64,000 bases of DNA from SZUA-430 sp964483585 (GTDB taxonomy: Bacteria > Pseudomonadota > Alphaproteobacteria > Micropepsales > Micropepsaceae): NCBI GenBank assembly GCA_964483585.1, contig CAZABH010000014.1, forward strand, positions 10,748 through 74,747, given 5' to 3'. The notes beneath the pieces are model-generated. The model did no database searches. It saw only the letters and a list, made by a program, of their open reading frames with translations, and had not been told where the DNA came from. The translations under genes were made by a program, and so were the position numbers. This document shows, piece after piece, positions 8,559 to 16,345 of the stretch (position 1 is its first letter; the number at the start of each line of letters is the position of its first letter).

Positions 8559-9377
8559 TCAGCGCTGATTTGCCATTGCTGTTGCGTTGGGCGTCATGAT
8601 GCGCAAGCCCATTGTTGCCAGGCGATCAGCGGCAGCGGGATCGAGCATCATGGCCAGGCGCATGTCTTCGGCACCCTGGCGGGGCGCGCCGCTCCATGTG
8701 CGCACCAGGCCGCGTCCGTAGAGCGCTTCCGCATCACGCGGATTGGCCTGTAGCACGAGGTCATAATCTGCCTTTGCCCCCGTCCAGTCATGCAGGCGGG
8801 CGCGCAGGTGCGCGCGGCCGAGGCGTGCCAGCTCATGCGCAGGCGCCTGCGAAAGCACTTTGTCAAAATCCGCGTTGGCCAGGTCCAGCTTGCTGCGTTT
8901 CAGGTGGATGCGGGCGCGCGCGACCATGGCGTCGACATCACCCGGCGCCAGGCGCAGCGTTGCGTCGAGGTCGGCAAGGGCCGCGTCTGCGGCACCTATG
9001 GCCTGGTGGGCGATCGCCCGATTGAACAGGGCCTCGCGCATGTTGGGCGCCAGGCGCAGCGCATCCGCGTAATCGTCGATCGCGGCCGAGACCTGTGTCA
9101 TTCGCATGCGTGCGTTGGCGCGGTTGTAATATGCGATTGCCCTGAGGCTTCGGGGCTGGCGGCTGTTGATGAGGCGGGTGCAGCCACGGGCCTGATCGGG
9201 CGCCGAGATCAGGACGCCGCCGTTGCACAGATCACGGTCGCCGAGTCCCTGCAGTGCCGTCGCCTGCGTGGGCGCGTGGGCGGATCGTTTGCTTTTCCTG
9301 GTGCTTGCGTCTGCATCCTGCGGGAGGAGGGCCAGAAGCAGGCCGGCAACAAGGGTATGAACAAGCAGCGACCGCAT
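8559..9377 (-). CDS. Exported TPR-repeat protein
   Basis: 272 residues with an N-terminal signal sequence (LLVHTLVAGLLLALLPQDADA) and about four to five tetratricopeptide repeats, recognisable by A-YY/F-NRA-A and AL-DLDATLRLAP phrases (residues ~75-245). TPR arrays mediate protein-protein contacts; here they would act in the periplasm. The start ATG has GGAGG eight bases upstream. The gene is divergent from the LuxR-type regulator of the HfaB cluster, and two more exported TPR proteins sit at the other end of that cluster, so I infer a shared role. Confidence 0.75.
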   Translation of the reverse strand: MRSLLVHTLVAGLLLALLPQDADASTRKSKRSAHAPTQATALQGLGDRDLCNGGVLISAPDQARGCTRLINSRQPRSLRAIAYYNRANARMRMTQVSAAIDDYADALRLAPNMREALFNRAIAHQAIGAADAALADLDATLRLAPGDVDAMVARARIHLKRSKLDLANADFDKVLSQAPAHELARLGRAHLRARLHDWTGAKADYDLVLQANPRDAEALYGRGLVRTWSGAPRQGAEDMRLAMMLDPAAADRLATMGLRIMTPNATAMANQR

Positions 9378-9686
9378 GAGGTGATCCTCCTGGATTGGCT
9401 GTGTAATGGCCTCAAAGGTGCACGCGGGTGCAATTTTTCTTGCGGCATGCCGGGTGGTCCATTGGCCGATGCCTTCCGGCGATCCCGGTTTCGCCGGTTG
9501 GGCATGGGCCTCCCGAAAGGGTTAGGCCCAACGGGCGCATGATTTTTTTTCTGCCTTTGTCGAAACCTTGACCTGTCACCGTATTCGGTCCGCATCGTTT
9601 GCATAGGGTCCCCGCTCGAGGCGGGGTGCGCGATGTGCCCCGCCCGCCCAATACGGCAGCGTTCTGCTGCCAGTTCCAAGGGGGTC
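9378..9686. promoter_or_regulatory. Divergent intergenic region between TPR gene and LuxR-type regulator
   Basis: About 309 bases that must contain promoters for both genes. A T8 run occurs at 9543-9550 and a CTTGACC box at 9567-9573 could be a -35 element for the regulator, but no clear -10 is spaced correctly. No RNA gene or palindrome stood out. Confidence 0.35.
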
Positions 9687-10436
9687 ATGGTGTCAGCTTA
9701 CGAAAACAGAGTGGCGTTGACGCACCGAGTGACGGATGCGGCGGCCGAGGTCTGGGTCATAGATCCGCATCCCATCGTGCGTGCGGGGATCCGAAGCCAG
9801 CTTGGTCAGGGTGGGTTCTCGGTCGGTTGGGAGGGTAGCGGTCTGCCGAACGGTGAGGCTGTTCCCGGTGGTCGCGTGCCCGACATCGTCATCGTCGATG
9901 CATCGCTGGGTGCCGAGGCCATTGCGTCGCTGAAGCAGCGCTTTCCGGATGCCCATACCATCGTGTTTGCCGAGCAGGCGGAGCTTGGCAGTCTTGCAGC
10001 CGCCTTTCACGCGGGTGTCGATGGATATGTCCTGAAAAGCATCTCGTCAGGGGCATTGCTTGACTCGCTCAGGCTTGTGCTGCACGGCGAGAAGGTCTTT
10101 CCGAGCTCGCTGTGCGCCCTGATTGGCAAGTTCCAGGGTGGTATTGCCGAAGCGTCTTCGCGGGAGGCGCGTGTCGGCAATGTCTGGCTGTCCGAGCGCG
10201 AGTTGGCGATCCTTCAAGGGCTTGCGCAGGGTTACACCAACAAGCGCATTGCCAATGGCATCGGCATCACCGAGGCGACGGTCAAGGTCAATCTCAAGTC
10301 CGTGCTGCGCAAGCTTGGCCTGTCAAACCGAACGCAGGTCGCGATCTGGGCCATACAGAACCAGCTCTTCGATGCACTTTCACCCGGACATGTGGTCCAG
10401 GGTGTGTCGACACTGAAGTCCGAGGCGCTGCAATGA
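9687..10436 (+). CDS. LuxR/FixJ-family response regulator with degenerate receiver domain (CsgD-like)
   Basis: 249 residues from the ATG at 9687, which has AAGGGGG just upstream. The receiver domain occupies ~20-140 and the LuxR-type helix-turn-helix ~168-230 (LSERELAILQGLAQGYTNKR...ITEATVKVNLKSVLRKLG). In the receiver the acidic pair is reduced (VIDPHP instead of the common DDHP) and the Thr/Ser switch position appears to be Ala (IVFAEQ); the phospho-acceptor Asp (IVIVDAS) and the Lys (GYVLKS) remain. This recalls CsgD, the curli regulator, whose receiver is also non-canonical. It sits upstream of the HfaB-like gene and I infer it controls that operon. Confidence 0.8.
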   Translation: MVSAYENRVALTHRVTDAAAEVWVIDPHPIVRAGIRSQLGQGGFSVGWEGSGLPNGEAVPGGRVPDIVIVDASLGAEAIASLKQRFPDAHTIVFAEQAELGSLAAAFHAGVDGYVLKSISSGALLDSLRLVLHGEKVFPSSLCALIGKFQGGIAEASSREARVGNVWLSERELAILQGLAQGYTNKRIANGIGITEATVKVNLKSVLRKLGLSNRTQVAIWAIQNQLFDALSPGHVVQGVSTLKSEALQ

Positions 10437-10553
10437 CGCGTGCGCTTTTCTCCGTTCGGCTCCCTGCGCAAGCCTTTTTTGCCGCATCGTTCGCCGAATG
10501 CGTCAATATAAATAGGAAAAAATACCTTACACTGTCCCCTCATAATCAAGCAG

Positions 10554-10567
10554 CTCATCATGATGAG
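10554..10567. promoter_or_regulatory. 14-bp perfect palindrome upstream of the HfaB-like gene
   Basis: CTCATCATGATGAG reads the same on both strands and lies 24 bases before the chosen start codon, within an AT-rich stretch (10505-10570) that is unusual for this GC-rich window. It could be an operator for the adjacent LuxR-type regulator or part of the leader. Nothing here proves binding. Confidence 0.4.
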
Positions 10568-10591
10568 TTGATGAAGAAAAAGGTCCTGCCG

Positions 10592-11443
10592 ATGTCCAGA
10601 ACACGACGACTTATTCTGTCCCTTCTTCCTGTTGCTGCACTGGCAGGCTGTGCCGGGATGGCGCCAGGTGACTCGACGGGTGTGAAGCCGCTGGTGGTCT
10701 ATCCTGTCACCAGTAACGATACGCCCTATAGCCAGTGTCTTCGGCGGCTGCAAAGCGTGCCGGCGGGCAATCTGCCTGTCTTTGCGGTGGGTGAGATTGC
10801 CGACAAGACAGGCCAGATCGCCTATTACGACAAGGCCGGCAACAACCTGACCCAGGGGGCTGCCGAGATGGTGATGAGCGCCCTTTACAAGACGGGCAAG
10901 GCAAGTCTTGTCGAGCGGTATGATCTGCGCTTGCCGCTGGCCGAGGTGAAGCTTGCCGAGCAACATCGTCTCAATCGCGGGATTGAGTCTTTCGGCAAGT
11001 TGCCGGCCAGCGATTTCATCGTTGTCGGGGCGCTGACCGAGCTCAACTATAACATCGTGACGGGTGGCGTTGGGCTGCGGGTTGCGGGTGTTGGTGGCGG
11101 CACACGCATGGCTGTGGTGAACGTCGCGATGGATCTGCGGGTTGTGAATGCGCGCAACTTCTCTGTCGCTTACGTCTCGTCGCTGCAGAAGCAGATCTAC
11201 GGCTACGAAGTCCAGGCCGACGTGTTCCGCTTCTTCGATACCACCTATCTCGAACTTGAAGCAGGCCAAGTGCGCAATGAGCCGCTGCAGCTCGGCGTGC
11301 GCTCGGTCGCGGAAATGGCCGTCTATCAGATCATGACTGACTTTCTCAGGCTACCGAGGGATCCACGCTGCGCCCTCGTAGAGAACGACCACATGTCGTC
11401 CTATCTCGAGCAGCTCAAACCCAATGGGGAAACCAAGCAATGA
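10592..11443 (+). CDS. hfaB: CsgG/HfaB-family outer-membrane lipoprotein (curli-type secretion/holdfast anchor)
   Basis: 283 residues. From the ATG at 10592 (AAAAAGG about nine bases upstream) the protein starts with a lipoprotein signal, lipobox LAGC with Cys19. The CsgG domain covers most of the rest: FAVGEIADKTGQ, then MVMSALYKTGKASLVERYD, SDFIVVGALTELNYN and VNVAMDLRVVNARNFSVAYV. In curli systems CsgG forms the outer-membrane secretion channel for amyloid subunits; in Caulobacter its homologue HfaB helps display holdfast anchor proteins. Its stop overlaps the next gene's start by 4 bases (ATGA), implying translational coupling with the HfaD-like protein. The symbol rests on family resemblance and context. 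Confidence 0.8.
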   Translation: MSRTRRLILSLLPVAALAGCAGMAPGDSTGVKPLVVYPVTSNDTPYSQCLRRLQSVPAGNLPVFAVGEIADKTGQIAYYDKAGNNLTQGAAEMVMSALYKTGKASLVERYDLRLPLAEVKLAEQHRLNRGIESFGKLPASDFIVVGALTELNYNIVTGGVGLRVAGVGGGTRMAVVNVAMDLRVVNARNFSVAYVSSLQKQIYGYEVQADVFRFFDTTYLELEAGQVRNEPLQLGVRSVAEMAVYQIMTDFLRLPRDPRCALVENDHMSSYLEQLKPNGETKQ

Positions 11444-12456
11444 AAGCACTAAAGAACGCGAAAACCCTCGCCGCGAGCCTGGCTGTCATCGCTGCATCCT
11501 CCCTCGCTTCGTCGCCGGCCATGGCCTTCGACAATGTGGAGTGGAACTGGCAGAAAGACATCAAGGAAAAGGTCGACATCGACGTCTATGTCGACGTGGA
11601 CGTGGAATCGACCGGGATCGTACAGCTTGAGAAGCTGCAGATCTTCCTGGGTGACGCCGAGGCGTCGTCCCATGTCTCGAACATCAAGAACGAACCTATC
11701 CGCCCCACGGAGTGGAAGTCGATTGGCTGGTTCCATGGCTACAAGGTGACCAAGCCGCTTGATGCCCGCACCCAGCTTCCAATCGTGCTGAGCAGCGCGA
11801 CGGCGGTTGGCAACAACCAGTCGATCACGTCGGATGTTCCGGTCATGCTGCATGACGGGCAGTTCGTCGCGAACGTGAAGGATCATCGCTATGGCTGCCA
11901 CTATGGCTGCGACAATGGCTTTGACCTTGCGGCTTTCGAGGGCTCGCTGCCTTCGACCAGCTCGTACAATGGCGGTGGCAATTATGGTCCGGAGGGCAAC
12001 CTCCATACCAGCATTGCAGGCCTGTTCACGCTGGGTGCAGCCATGGGTGCACTGACCAAGGCTGACATCGAGGCTGACTCGTTTGTCACCTATGTCCGCA
12101 ATGTCAGCGTCGACAGCTCGGCGACGGCGGTTGCCAACAACCTGTCCGTCTCGATCGCTTCGGATGTGGATGGTGGGTCGTCCTGCGGCTATCGCTGCGG
12201 TGACCGCCTGAGCAACCACGTTTTCGTCGGCGACATTACCCAGTTCGCGCTGGCCAATGTCGAAGCGACGTCGAAGGTCTCTGATGTAGCGGCCTATGGC
12301 TACGAGAACATGCGCCAGCTGACGACGGCGACCTTGTCGCCGATCGAAGGCAGCCTTGGCAATGTGATCAACGTGCCAACGCCGTGGGTGAGCTCGGTTG
12401 CTTCGGCGATCGGCAACAACGTCTCGATCAATGTCGGTCGGGACCTGAGGCCGTAA
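11440..12456 (+). CDS. hfaD: HfaD-like exported repeat protein (putative surface anchor/adhesin)
   Basis: 338 residues with a clear signal peptide (cleavage after AMA, residue ~29). Three spaced copies of an SA-x-A-x-(G/A)NN-x-S-(I/V) motif are visible at about 119-129 (SATAVGNNQSI), 227-237 (SATAVANNLSV) and 320-330 (ASAIGNNVSI). Such motifs occur in HfaA/HfaD-type proteins. Two CxxxC pairs (residues 153/157 and 249/253) sit in similar YGC or GYRC contexts. It is translationally coupled to the CsgG/HfaB channel, so it is the likely secreted client or surface anchor. The assignment to HfaD is by pattern and gene order, not by a clear domain signature. Confidence 0.65.
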   Translation: MKALKNAKTLAASLAVIAASSLASSPAMAFDNVEWNWQKDIKEKVDIDVYVDVDVESTGIVQLEKLQIFLGDAEASSHVSNIKNEPIRPTEWKSIGWFHGYKVTKPLDARTQLPIVLSSATAVGNNQSITSDVPVMLHDGQFVANVKDHRYGCHYGCDNGFDLAAFEGSLPSTSSYNGGGNYGPEGNLHTSIAGLFTLGAAMGALTKADIEADSFVTYVRNVSVDSSATAVANNLSVSIASDVDGGSSCGYRCGDRLSNHVFVGDITQFALANVEATSKVSDVAAYGYENMRQLTTATLSPIEGSLGNVINVPTPWVSSVASAIGNNVSINVGRDLRP

Positions 12457-12479
12457 GCGCCGACGCGTTCGGCAAACCT

Positions 12480-12508
12480 GGCGGCGCCCCCGGTGACGGG
12501 GCGCCGCC
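12480..12508 (+). terminator. 11-bp perfect hairpin between HfaD-like and small secreted protein genes
   Basis: GGCGGCGCCCC at 12480-12490 pairs perfectly with 12498-12508 around a 7-base loop, followed by only TTT. It could be an attenuating or mRNA-stabilising hairpin within the operon rather than a full terminator, allowing different amounts of upstream and downstream proteins. Confidence 0.5.
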
Positions 12509-12533
12509 TTTCCAACCTCAAGGAGACAATGCC

Positions 12534-13007
12534 ATGACTGTCCGCCACATTATTCTGGCCGCTGCAGCGGCTGCACCTTTCGTTCTTGCCGGTGTCGCGC
12601 AGGCCGATGATCCGCTCATGGGACGCGTGCCGTGGAATTTCTCGTATCAAAACCGCGCCGCGGTTGCGATCGCGATCAAGAATATCGAGGATCCGGCCGG
12701 TAATGGCAGTGGTGCCGGCACCATTGTCTGCGGTGGAACCAGCGGGTCCAGTGGTCAAGGCGCGAACGGCAGTGCCGCCTCGGCGGGTGCCAATTCAAGC
12801 TGCATCATCATCAACAATTCGGCCGGTGCGACTGTTCGCAATGACCAGATTTCAGATGGTGACCAGACCGCGACGAGCGAGGCCAATGCCAATACGGGCA
12901 CGATTGGTGGCAGCGGCCGGGCACGCCATGGCGCGGCGCCGACCGGGCGGTCAGGCTCGATTGATGATGTTGCTGCCGTGCTCAACGGTCATCGTCAGGG
13001 GCTCTAG
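12534..13007 (+). CDS. Small exported Gly/Ser/Asn-rich protein of the HfaB cluster
   Basis: 157 residues from the ATG at 12534 (AAGGAGA upstream). A signal peptide ends near AQA (residue ~24). The mature region is low-complexity and rich in Gly, Ser, Asn and Ala, with two cysteines (TIVCGG, SSCIIINN) and a hydrophobic core phrase CIIINNSAGATVRNDQ. Size, composition and position next to a CsgG/HfaB channel fit a secreted fibre subunit or a surface-anchor component such as HfaA, but I see no convincing curlin repeat. Function remains inferred from context. Confidence 0.6.
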   Translation: MTVRHIILAAAAAAPFVLAGVAQADDPLMGRVPWNFSYQNRAAVAIAIKNIEDPAGNGSGAGTIVCGGTSGSSGQGANGSAASAGANSSCIIINNSAGATVRNDQISDGDQTATSEANANTGTIGGSGRARHGAAPTGRSGSIDDVAAVLNGHRQGL

Positions 13008-13025
13008 GTGCGGGAGATTGAACCA

Positions 13026-13796
13026 ATGTCATCCCATCGTTGCTGTATTGGCGTGGTCGTGGCCGTGGTCGTCCTTGGGTTCGTGCCTGCAACGCCTGCC
13101 CTTGCTGAAAAGGCGAGCGCGACGGTGCAGGCGGCGGCCCATGCCTGTTTCGGAAAGACGAAGTCCGACTGGGAGGCCTTGGTGACTGCCTGCTCGACCG
13201 TGGTCGCGACGAACGTCCGGCCCGACCTGAAGGCTGCGGCGCATTTCAACCGTGGTGCGGCCTATCTGAAGCAGGGTCAGGGCGAGACGGCGTTGAAGGA
13301 TTTTGATGCCGCGCTGTCGATCATGCCCCAGTTTGCGCGCGCACTTGAGGCGCGCGGTGGTCTTCTGTTCACGCAGGGCAAGCTTGATCAGGCCCTGAAG
13401 GATCTGGACCTCGCGGTCTCGCTTGATCCCAAGTCAGCGGTGGCCTTCAACAACCGGGCTTTGGTGCGCTTGCAGAAGAAGGATGCGGCCGGTGCAGTCG
13501 CCGATTTCGAGCGTTCGATCGCCCTCGATGCCAAGGATGCTTCGGTGTTCGCTGCGCGCGGTGCGGCGCATGCGATGATCGGGGACAAGGAGAAGGCGCT
13601 CGCGGATTTCAATCGTGCGCTCGAACTTGATGGGAGTCTGGTCGTGGCGTTTGGCAGTCGCGGGGCGCTGCTTGCGGCTTCCGGTGACACGGCAGGGGCG
13701 AAACGTGACTTCGATGCCGCGCTGAAGCTCGAGCCCGGGAATGGAGCGATCCGTCGGCAGCTTGCGGCTCTTGCCGGGAATGGGGAGGGACAATGA
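13026..13796 (+). CDS. Exported TPR-repeat protein
   Basis: 256 residues. The ATG at 13026 is preferred over an in-frame GTG at 13008 because GGAG lies about ten bases upstream and a signal peptide starts close behind (CCIGVVVAVVVLGFVPATPALA). Five consecutive TPR units follow (residues ~70-240), e.g. AAHFNRGAAYLKQGQGETAL, AFNNRALVRLQKKDAAGAV and AARGAAHAMIGDKEKALADF. It would act as a periplasmic interaction scaffold. It overlaps the next TPR gene by 4 bases (ATGA), so the two are co-translated, and it follows the small secreted protein by under 20 bases. Confidence 0.8.
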   Translation: MSSHRCCIGVVVAVVVLGFVPATPALAEKASATVQAAAHACFGKTKSDWEALVTACSTVVATNVRPDLKAAAHFNRGAAYLKQGQGETALKDFDAALSIMPQFARALEARGGLLFTQGKLDQALKDLDLAVSLDPKSAVAFNNRALVRLQKKDAAGAVADFERSIALDAKDASVFAARGAAHAMIGDKEKALADFNRALELDGSLVVAFGSRGALLAASGDTAGAKRDFDAALKLEPGNGAIRRQLAALAGNGEGQ

Positions 13797-14458
13797 TGGC
13801 GCGTTCCTCCGTATTTACTCGCGTGAGCCGTGTGTGCCTGCTTCTGTTGGGTGCCAGCCTGGTCGGTGTGGGGCAGGCGGAAGCCAAGACAAAAAGCGGT
13901 GGCGCGCTGACCGAGCAGGATCTGCGCGCCTGCATGGGGCTGGGCGGTGTGGACGCAGCGGGCCAGGTTGCGGTTTGTACCCGGATCCTGAACTCGGGGC
14001 GCGTGCGCCATCCCCACCAGAGCGATTATCACGCGTGGCGGGCGGGCGCGTATCTGGCGCTCAAGCAGACGAAGCCGGCGCTTGCTGACCTGGACAAGGC
14101 CATTGCGTTGCAGGACAAGCCTTCGTACCGGTTCCAGCGAGCGCTGGTGCATATGGCGCGTGCTTCGCTTGAGCCGGCGAACAAGGATCTGGACGCGGTG
14201 GTCAAGGCGACGCCGGACTTCGCGCCGGCGTATTTCATGCGTGGTGCGATCGCCTATCGCCAAGCGGCCTATCCGCTGGCCGTCTCGTCCTTCGATATCG
14301 CCGCCACCAAGCTTCCGACCTATTACCAGGCCATTTACGCGCGCGGGCTGGCGCGCATGAAGACGGGAGAGACGGAGGCCGGGACCAAGGATCTGGAGAC
14401 TGCGAGAGGCATGAGCGACCATGTCGAGAGGGACATGGCTGCGCTTGGCCTGAAATAG
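13793..14458 (+). CDS. Exported TPR-like protein
   Basis: 221 residues with a signal peptide (VCLLLLGASLVGVGQAEA). The mature part has TPR-like helices: YHAWRAGAYLALKQTKPALADLDKAIAL, FQRALVHMARASLEPANKDL, AYFMRGAIAYRQAAYPLAV and IYARGLARMKTGETEAGTKDL. The first Cys pair (LRACMGLGG...VAVCTRIL) is a common N-terminal feature of short exported TPR proteins. It is the last gene of the forward cluster and ends 2 bases before the end of the convergent DUF1614 gene. Confidence 0.75.
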   Translation: MMARSSVFTRVSRVCLLLLGASLVGVGQAEAKTKSGGALTEQDLRACMGLGGVDAAGQVAVCTRILNSGRVRHPHQSDYHAWRAGAYLALKQTKPALADLDKAIALQDKPSYRFQRALVHMARASLEPANKDLDAVVKATPDFAPAYFMRGAIAYRQAAYPLAVSSFDIAATKLPTYYQAIYARGLARMKTGETEAGTKDLETARGMSDHVERDMAALGLK

Positions 14459-14460
14459 GG

Positions 14461-15144
14461 TCAGGCCAGGAGCGTCGCGATGATTGCCGACAGCACGATG
14501 CCGTCGAAGGTGCCGGCGCCACCGATCGATGCCATGCCGACGCCACGCGGATTGCGGATCAGGTCATTGATGTGGAAGAAGTCCGCGCCGATCAGCGGGC
14601 CCAGCGTGCCGGCGACGAAGGCTGTTGCGGGTGCGGCATCGGGAACGAGAAGCAAGGCGGTCATTGCGGCTGCGGCTGGCGAGATGAAGCCCGGCATCAC
14701 GATGCCCACGCCGGGCAGCGGACGGGCTGCGATGTAGCAGATCAGCGTCGTTATGGCGGTGGCCAGGCCTACGTCCCACATGACCTGCGCACCCATGCGG
14801 TTCAGATCGGCGAGCAGAAAGAACGATATGCCGAGGGGCACCATGCAGCCGCCGACATTCACTGCGATGATCGTGTGGTTGCGCCTCGTGGTCCAGCGGG
14901 GCAGGGCGCCGTCGAGGCCCCAGACCTGCAAGGGATGGGACCAGACGGGCTGGTCGCGCACGATGTGCTTGACGGGGATGTTCACCAGGCTGCCCACAAC
15001 GATCGCGATGATCAGCAGGATGGCTTCGCTGGGCTCGAGATGAAGCTTGGCCAGGCTGGACAGCATGGCCTGGCCCAACGCCAATGGCAGGACGATCATC
15101 AGCAGGAACGTCACGAGCAATGACAGCCTGTTGGATGCCGGCAT
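14461..15144 (-). CDS. DUF1614 family integral membrane protein
   Basis: 227 residues with about six to seven hydrophobic segments. Typical family phrases are present: NVGGCMVPLGISFFLL, MPGFISPAAAAMTALLL, TLGPLIGADFFHINDL and GVGMASIGGAGTFDGIVLSAI. No function is established for DUF1614 that I can cite. The start lies 1 base beyond the stop of isovaleryl-CoA dehydrogenase, so it is probably the last gene of the mgtE-kelch-ivd run. Confidence 0.85.
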   Translation of the reverse strand: MPASNRLSLLVTFLLMIVLPLALGQAMLSSLAKLHLEPSEAILLIIAIVVGSLVNIPVKHIVRDQPVWSHPLQVWGLDGALPRWTTRRNHTIIAVNVGGCMVPLGISFFLLADLNRMGAQVMWDVGLATAITTLICYIAARPLPGVGIVMPGFISPAAAAMTALLLVPDAAPATAFVAGTLGPLIGADFFHINDLIRNPRGVGMASIGGAGTFDGIVLSAIIATLLA

Positions 15145-15145
15145 G

Positions 15146-16318
15146 TCAGGCGGTCTCCTCGAAGAGCTCGCGACCGATCAGCATGCGGCGGATCTCGCTG
15201 GTGCCGGCTCCGATCTCGTAGAGCTTTGCATCGCGCAGCAGGCGGCCTGCCGGATAATCGTTGATGTAGCCGTTGCCGCCCAGGATCTGGATCGCCTCGA
15301 GCGTCATCCAGGTTGCTGTTTCGGCGGCATAGAGGATGGCGCCGGCGGCATCCTTGCGGGTCGTCTCGCCGCGGTCGCAGGCCTGGGCCACGGTGTAGAC
15401 ATAAGCACGGGCGGCGTTCATGCGGGTGTACATGTCGGCGAGCTTGCCCTGGATCAGCTGGAACGTGCCTATGGGTTGGCCGAACTGCTTGCGCTCGTGG
15501 ACGTAGGGTACGACGAGATCCATCGCGGCCTGCATGATGCCCAGAGGACCTGCCGCGAGCACAACGCGCTCGTAGTCGAGGCCGGACATCAGGATGCGAA
15601 CGCCGTCATTCACCTTGCCCAGCACATTTTCCTCGGGGACCTCGCAGTCCTGGAATACGAGTTCGCCGGTGTCGGACCCGCGCATGCCGAGCTTGTCGAG
15701 TTTCTGCGCCGTCGTGAAACCCTTGAAGCCTTTCTCGATCAGGAAGGCCGTTATGCCGCGCGAACCTGCCGCCGGGTCGGTCTTGGCATAGACGACGAGC
15801 ACGTCGGCCTGGGGTCCGTTCGTGATCCACATCTTGGAACCGTTGAGGATGAAACGGTCGCCCTTGCGATCGGCGCGCGTCTTCATGCTGACGACGTCGG
15901 ATCCGGCGCCGGGCTCGGACATGGCCAGTGCGCCGAGGCTCTGGCCCGAGATGAGGCCTGGCAGATAGCGCTTCTTCTGCTCGGTCGAGCCGTTGCGGCG
16001 GATCTGGTTCACGCACAGGTTCGAGTGTGCGCCATAGGACAGACCAACCGAGGCCGAGCCGCGGCTGATCTCCTCCATGGCGATGGAGTGTTCCAGGTAG
16101 CCGAGACCTGCGCCTCCAAACTCTTCCTCGACGGTGATGCCGAGCAGGCCCAATTCACCGAGGCCGGGCCATAGATCGCGCGGGAAGGTGTTCGAGCGAT
16201 CGATCTCGGCGGCGCGCGGTGCGATGGAGGCGGCTGTGAAGCGCTCGACGGTTTCGCGGATCGCATCGGCGGTCTCGCCCAGCGCGAAGTTCAGGCCCTT
16301 GAAGTGATTGGGGATCAT
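15146..16318 (-). CDS. ivd: Isovaleryl-CoA dehydrogenase
   Basis: 390 residues, full length for the acyl-CoA dehydrogenase family. FAD and substrate motifs are present: LAMSEPGAGSDVVSMKTRA, WITNGPQADVLVVYAKT, and YEIGAGTSEIRRMLIGRELF near the C-terminus. The catalytic base is Glu250 in SGLDYERVVLA, at the position used by isovaleryl-CoA dehydrogenase (most other acyl-CoA dehydrogenases use a residue near the C-terminus). It converts isovaleryl-CoA to 3-methylcrotonyl-CoA in leucine catabolism, donating electrons to ETF. The partner methylcrotonyl-CoA carboxylase genes are not in this window. Confidence 0.92.
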   Translation of the reverse strand: MIPNHFKGLNFALGETADAIRETVERFTAASIAPRAAEIDRSNTFPRDLWPGLGELGLLGITVEEEFGGAGLGYLEHSIAMEEISRGSASVGLSYGAHSNLCVNQIRRNGSTEQKKRYLPGLISGQSLGALAMSEPGAGSDVVSMKTRADRKGDRFILNGSKMWITNGPQADVLVVYAKTDPAAGSRGITAFLIEKGFKGFTTAQKLDKLGMRGSDTGELVFQDCEVPEENVLGKVNDGVRILMSGLDYERVVLAAGPLGIMQAAMDLVVPYVHERKQFGQPIGTFQLIQGKLADMYTRMNAARAYVYTVAQACDRGETTRKDAAGAILYAAETATWMTLEAIQILGGNGYINDYPAGRLLRDAKLYEIGAGTSEIRRMLIGRELFEETA

Positions 16319-16345
16319 GCGATGTGCCTGCGTGGTCGTGAAGGA

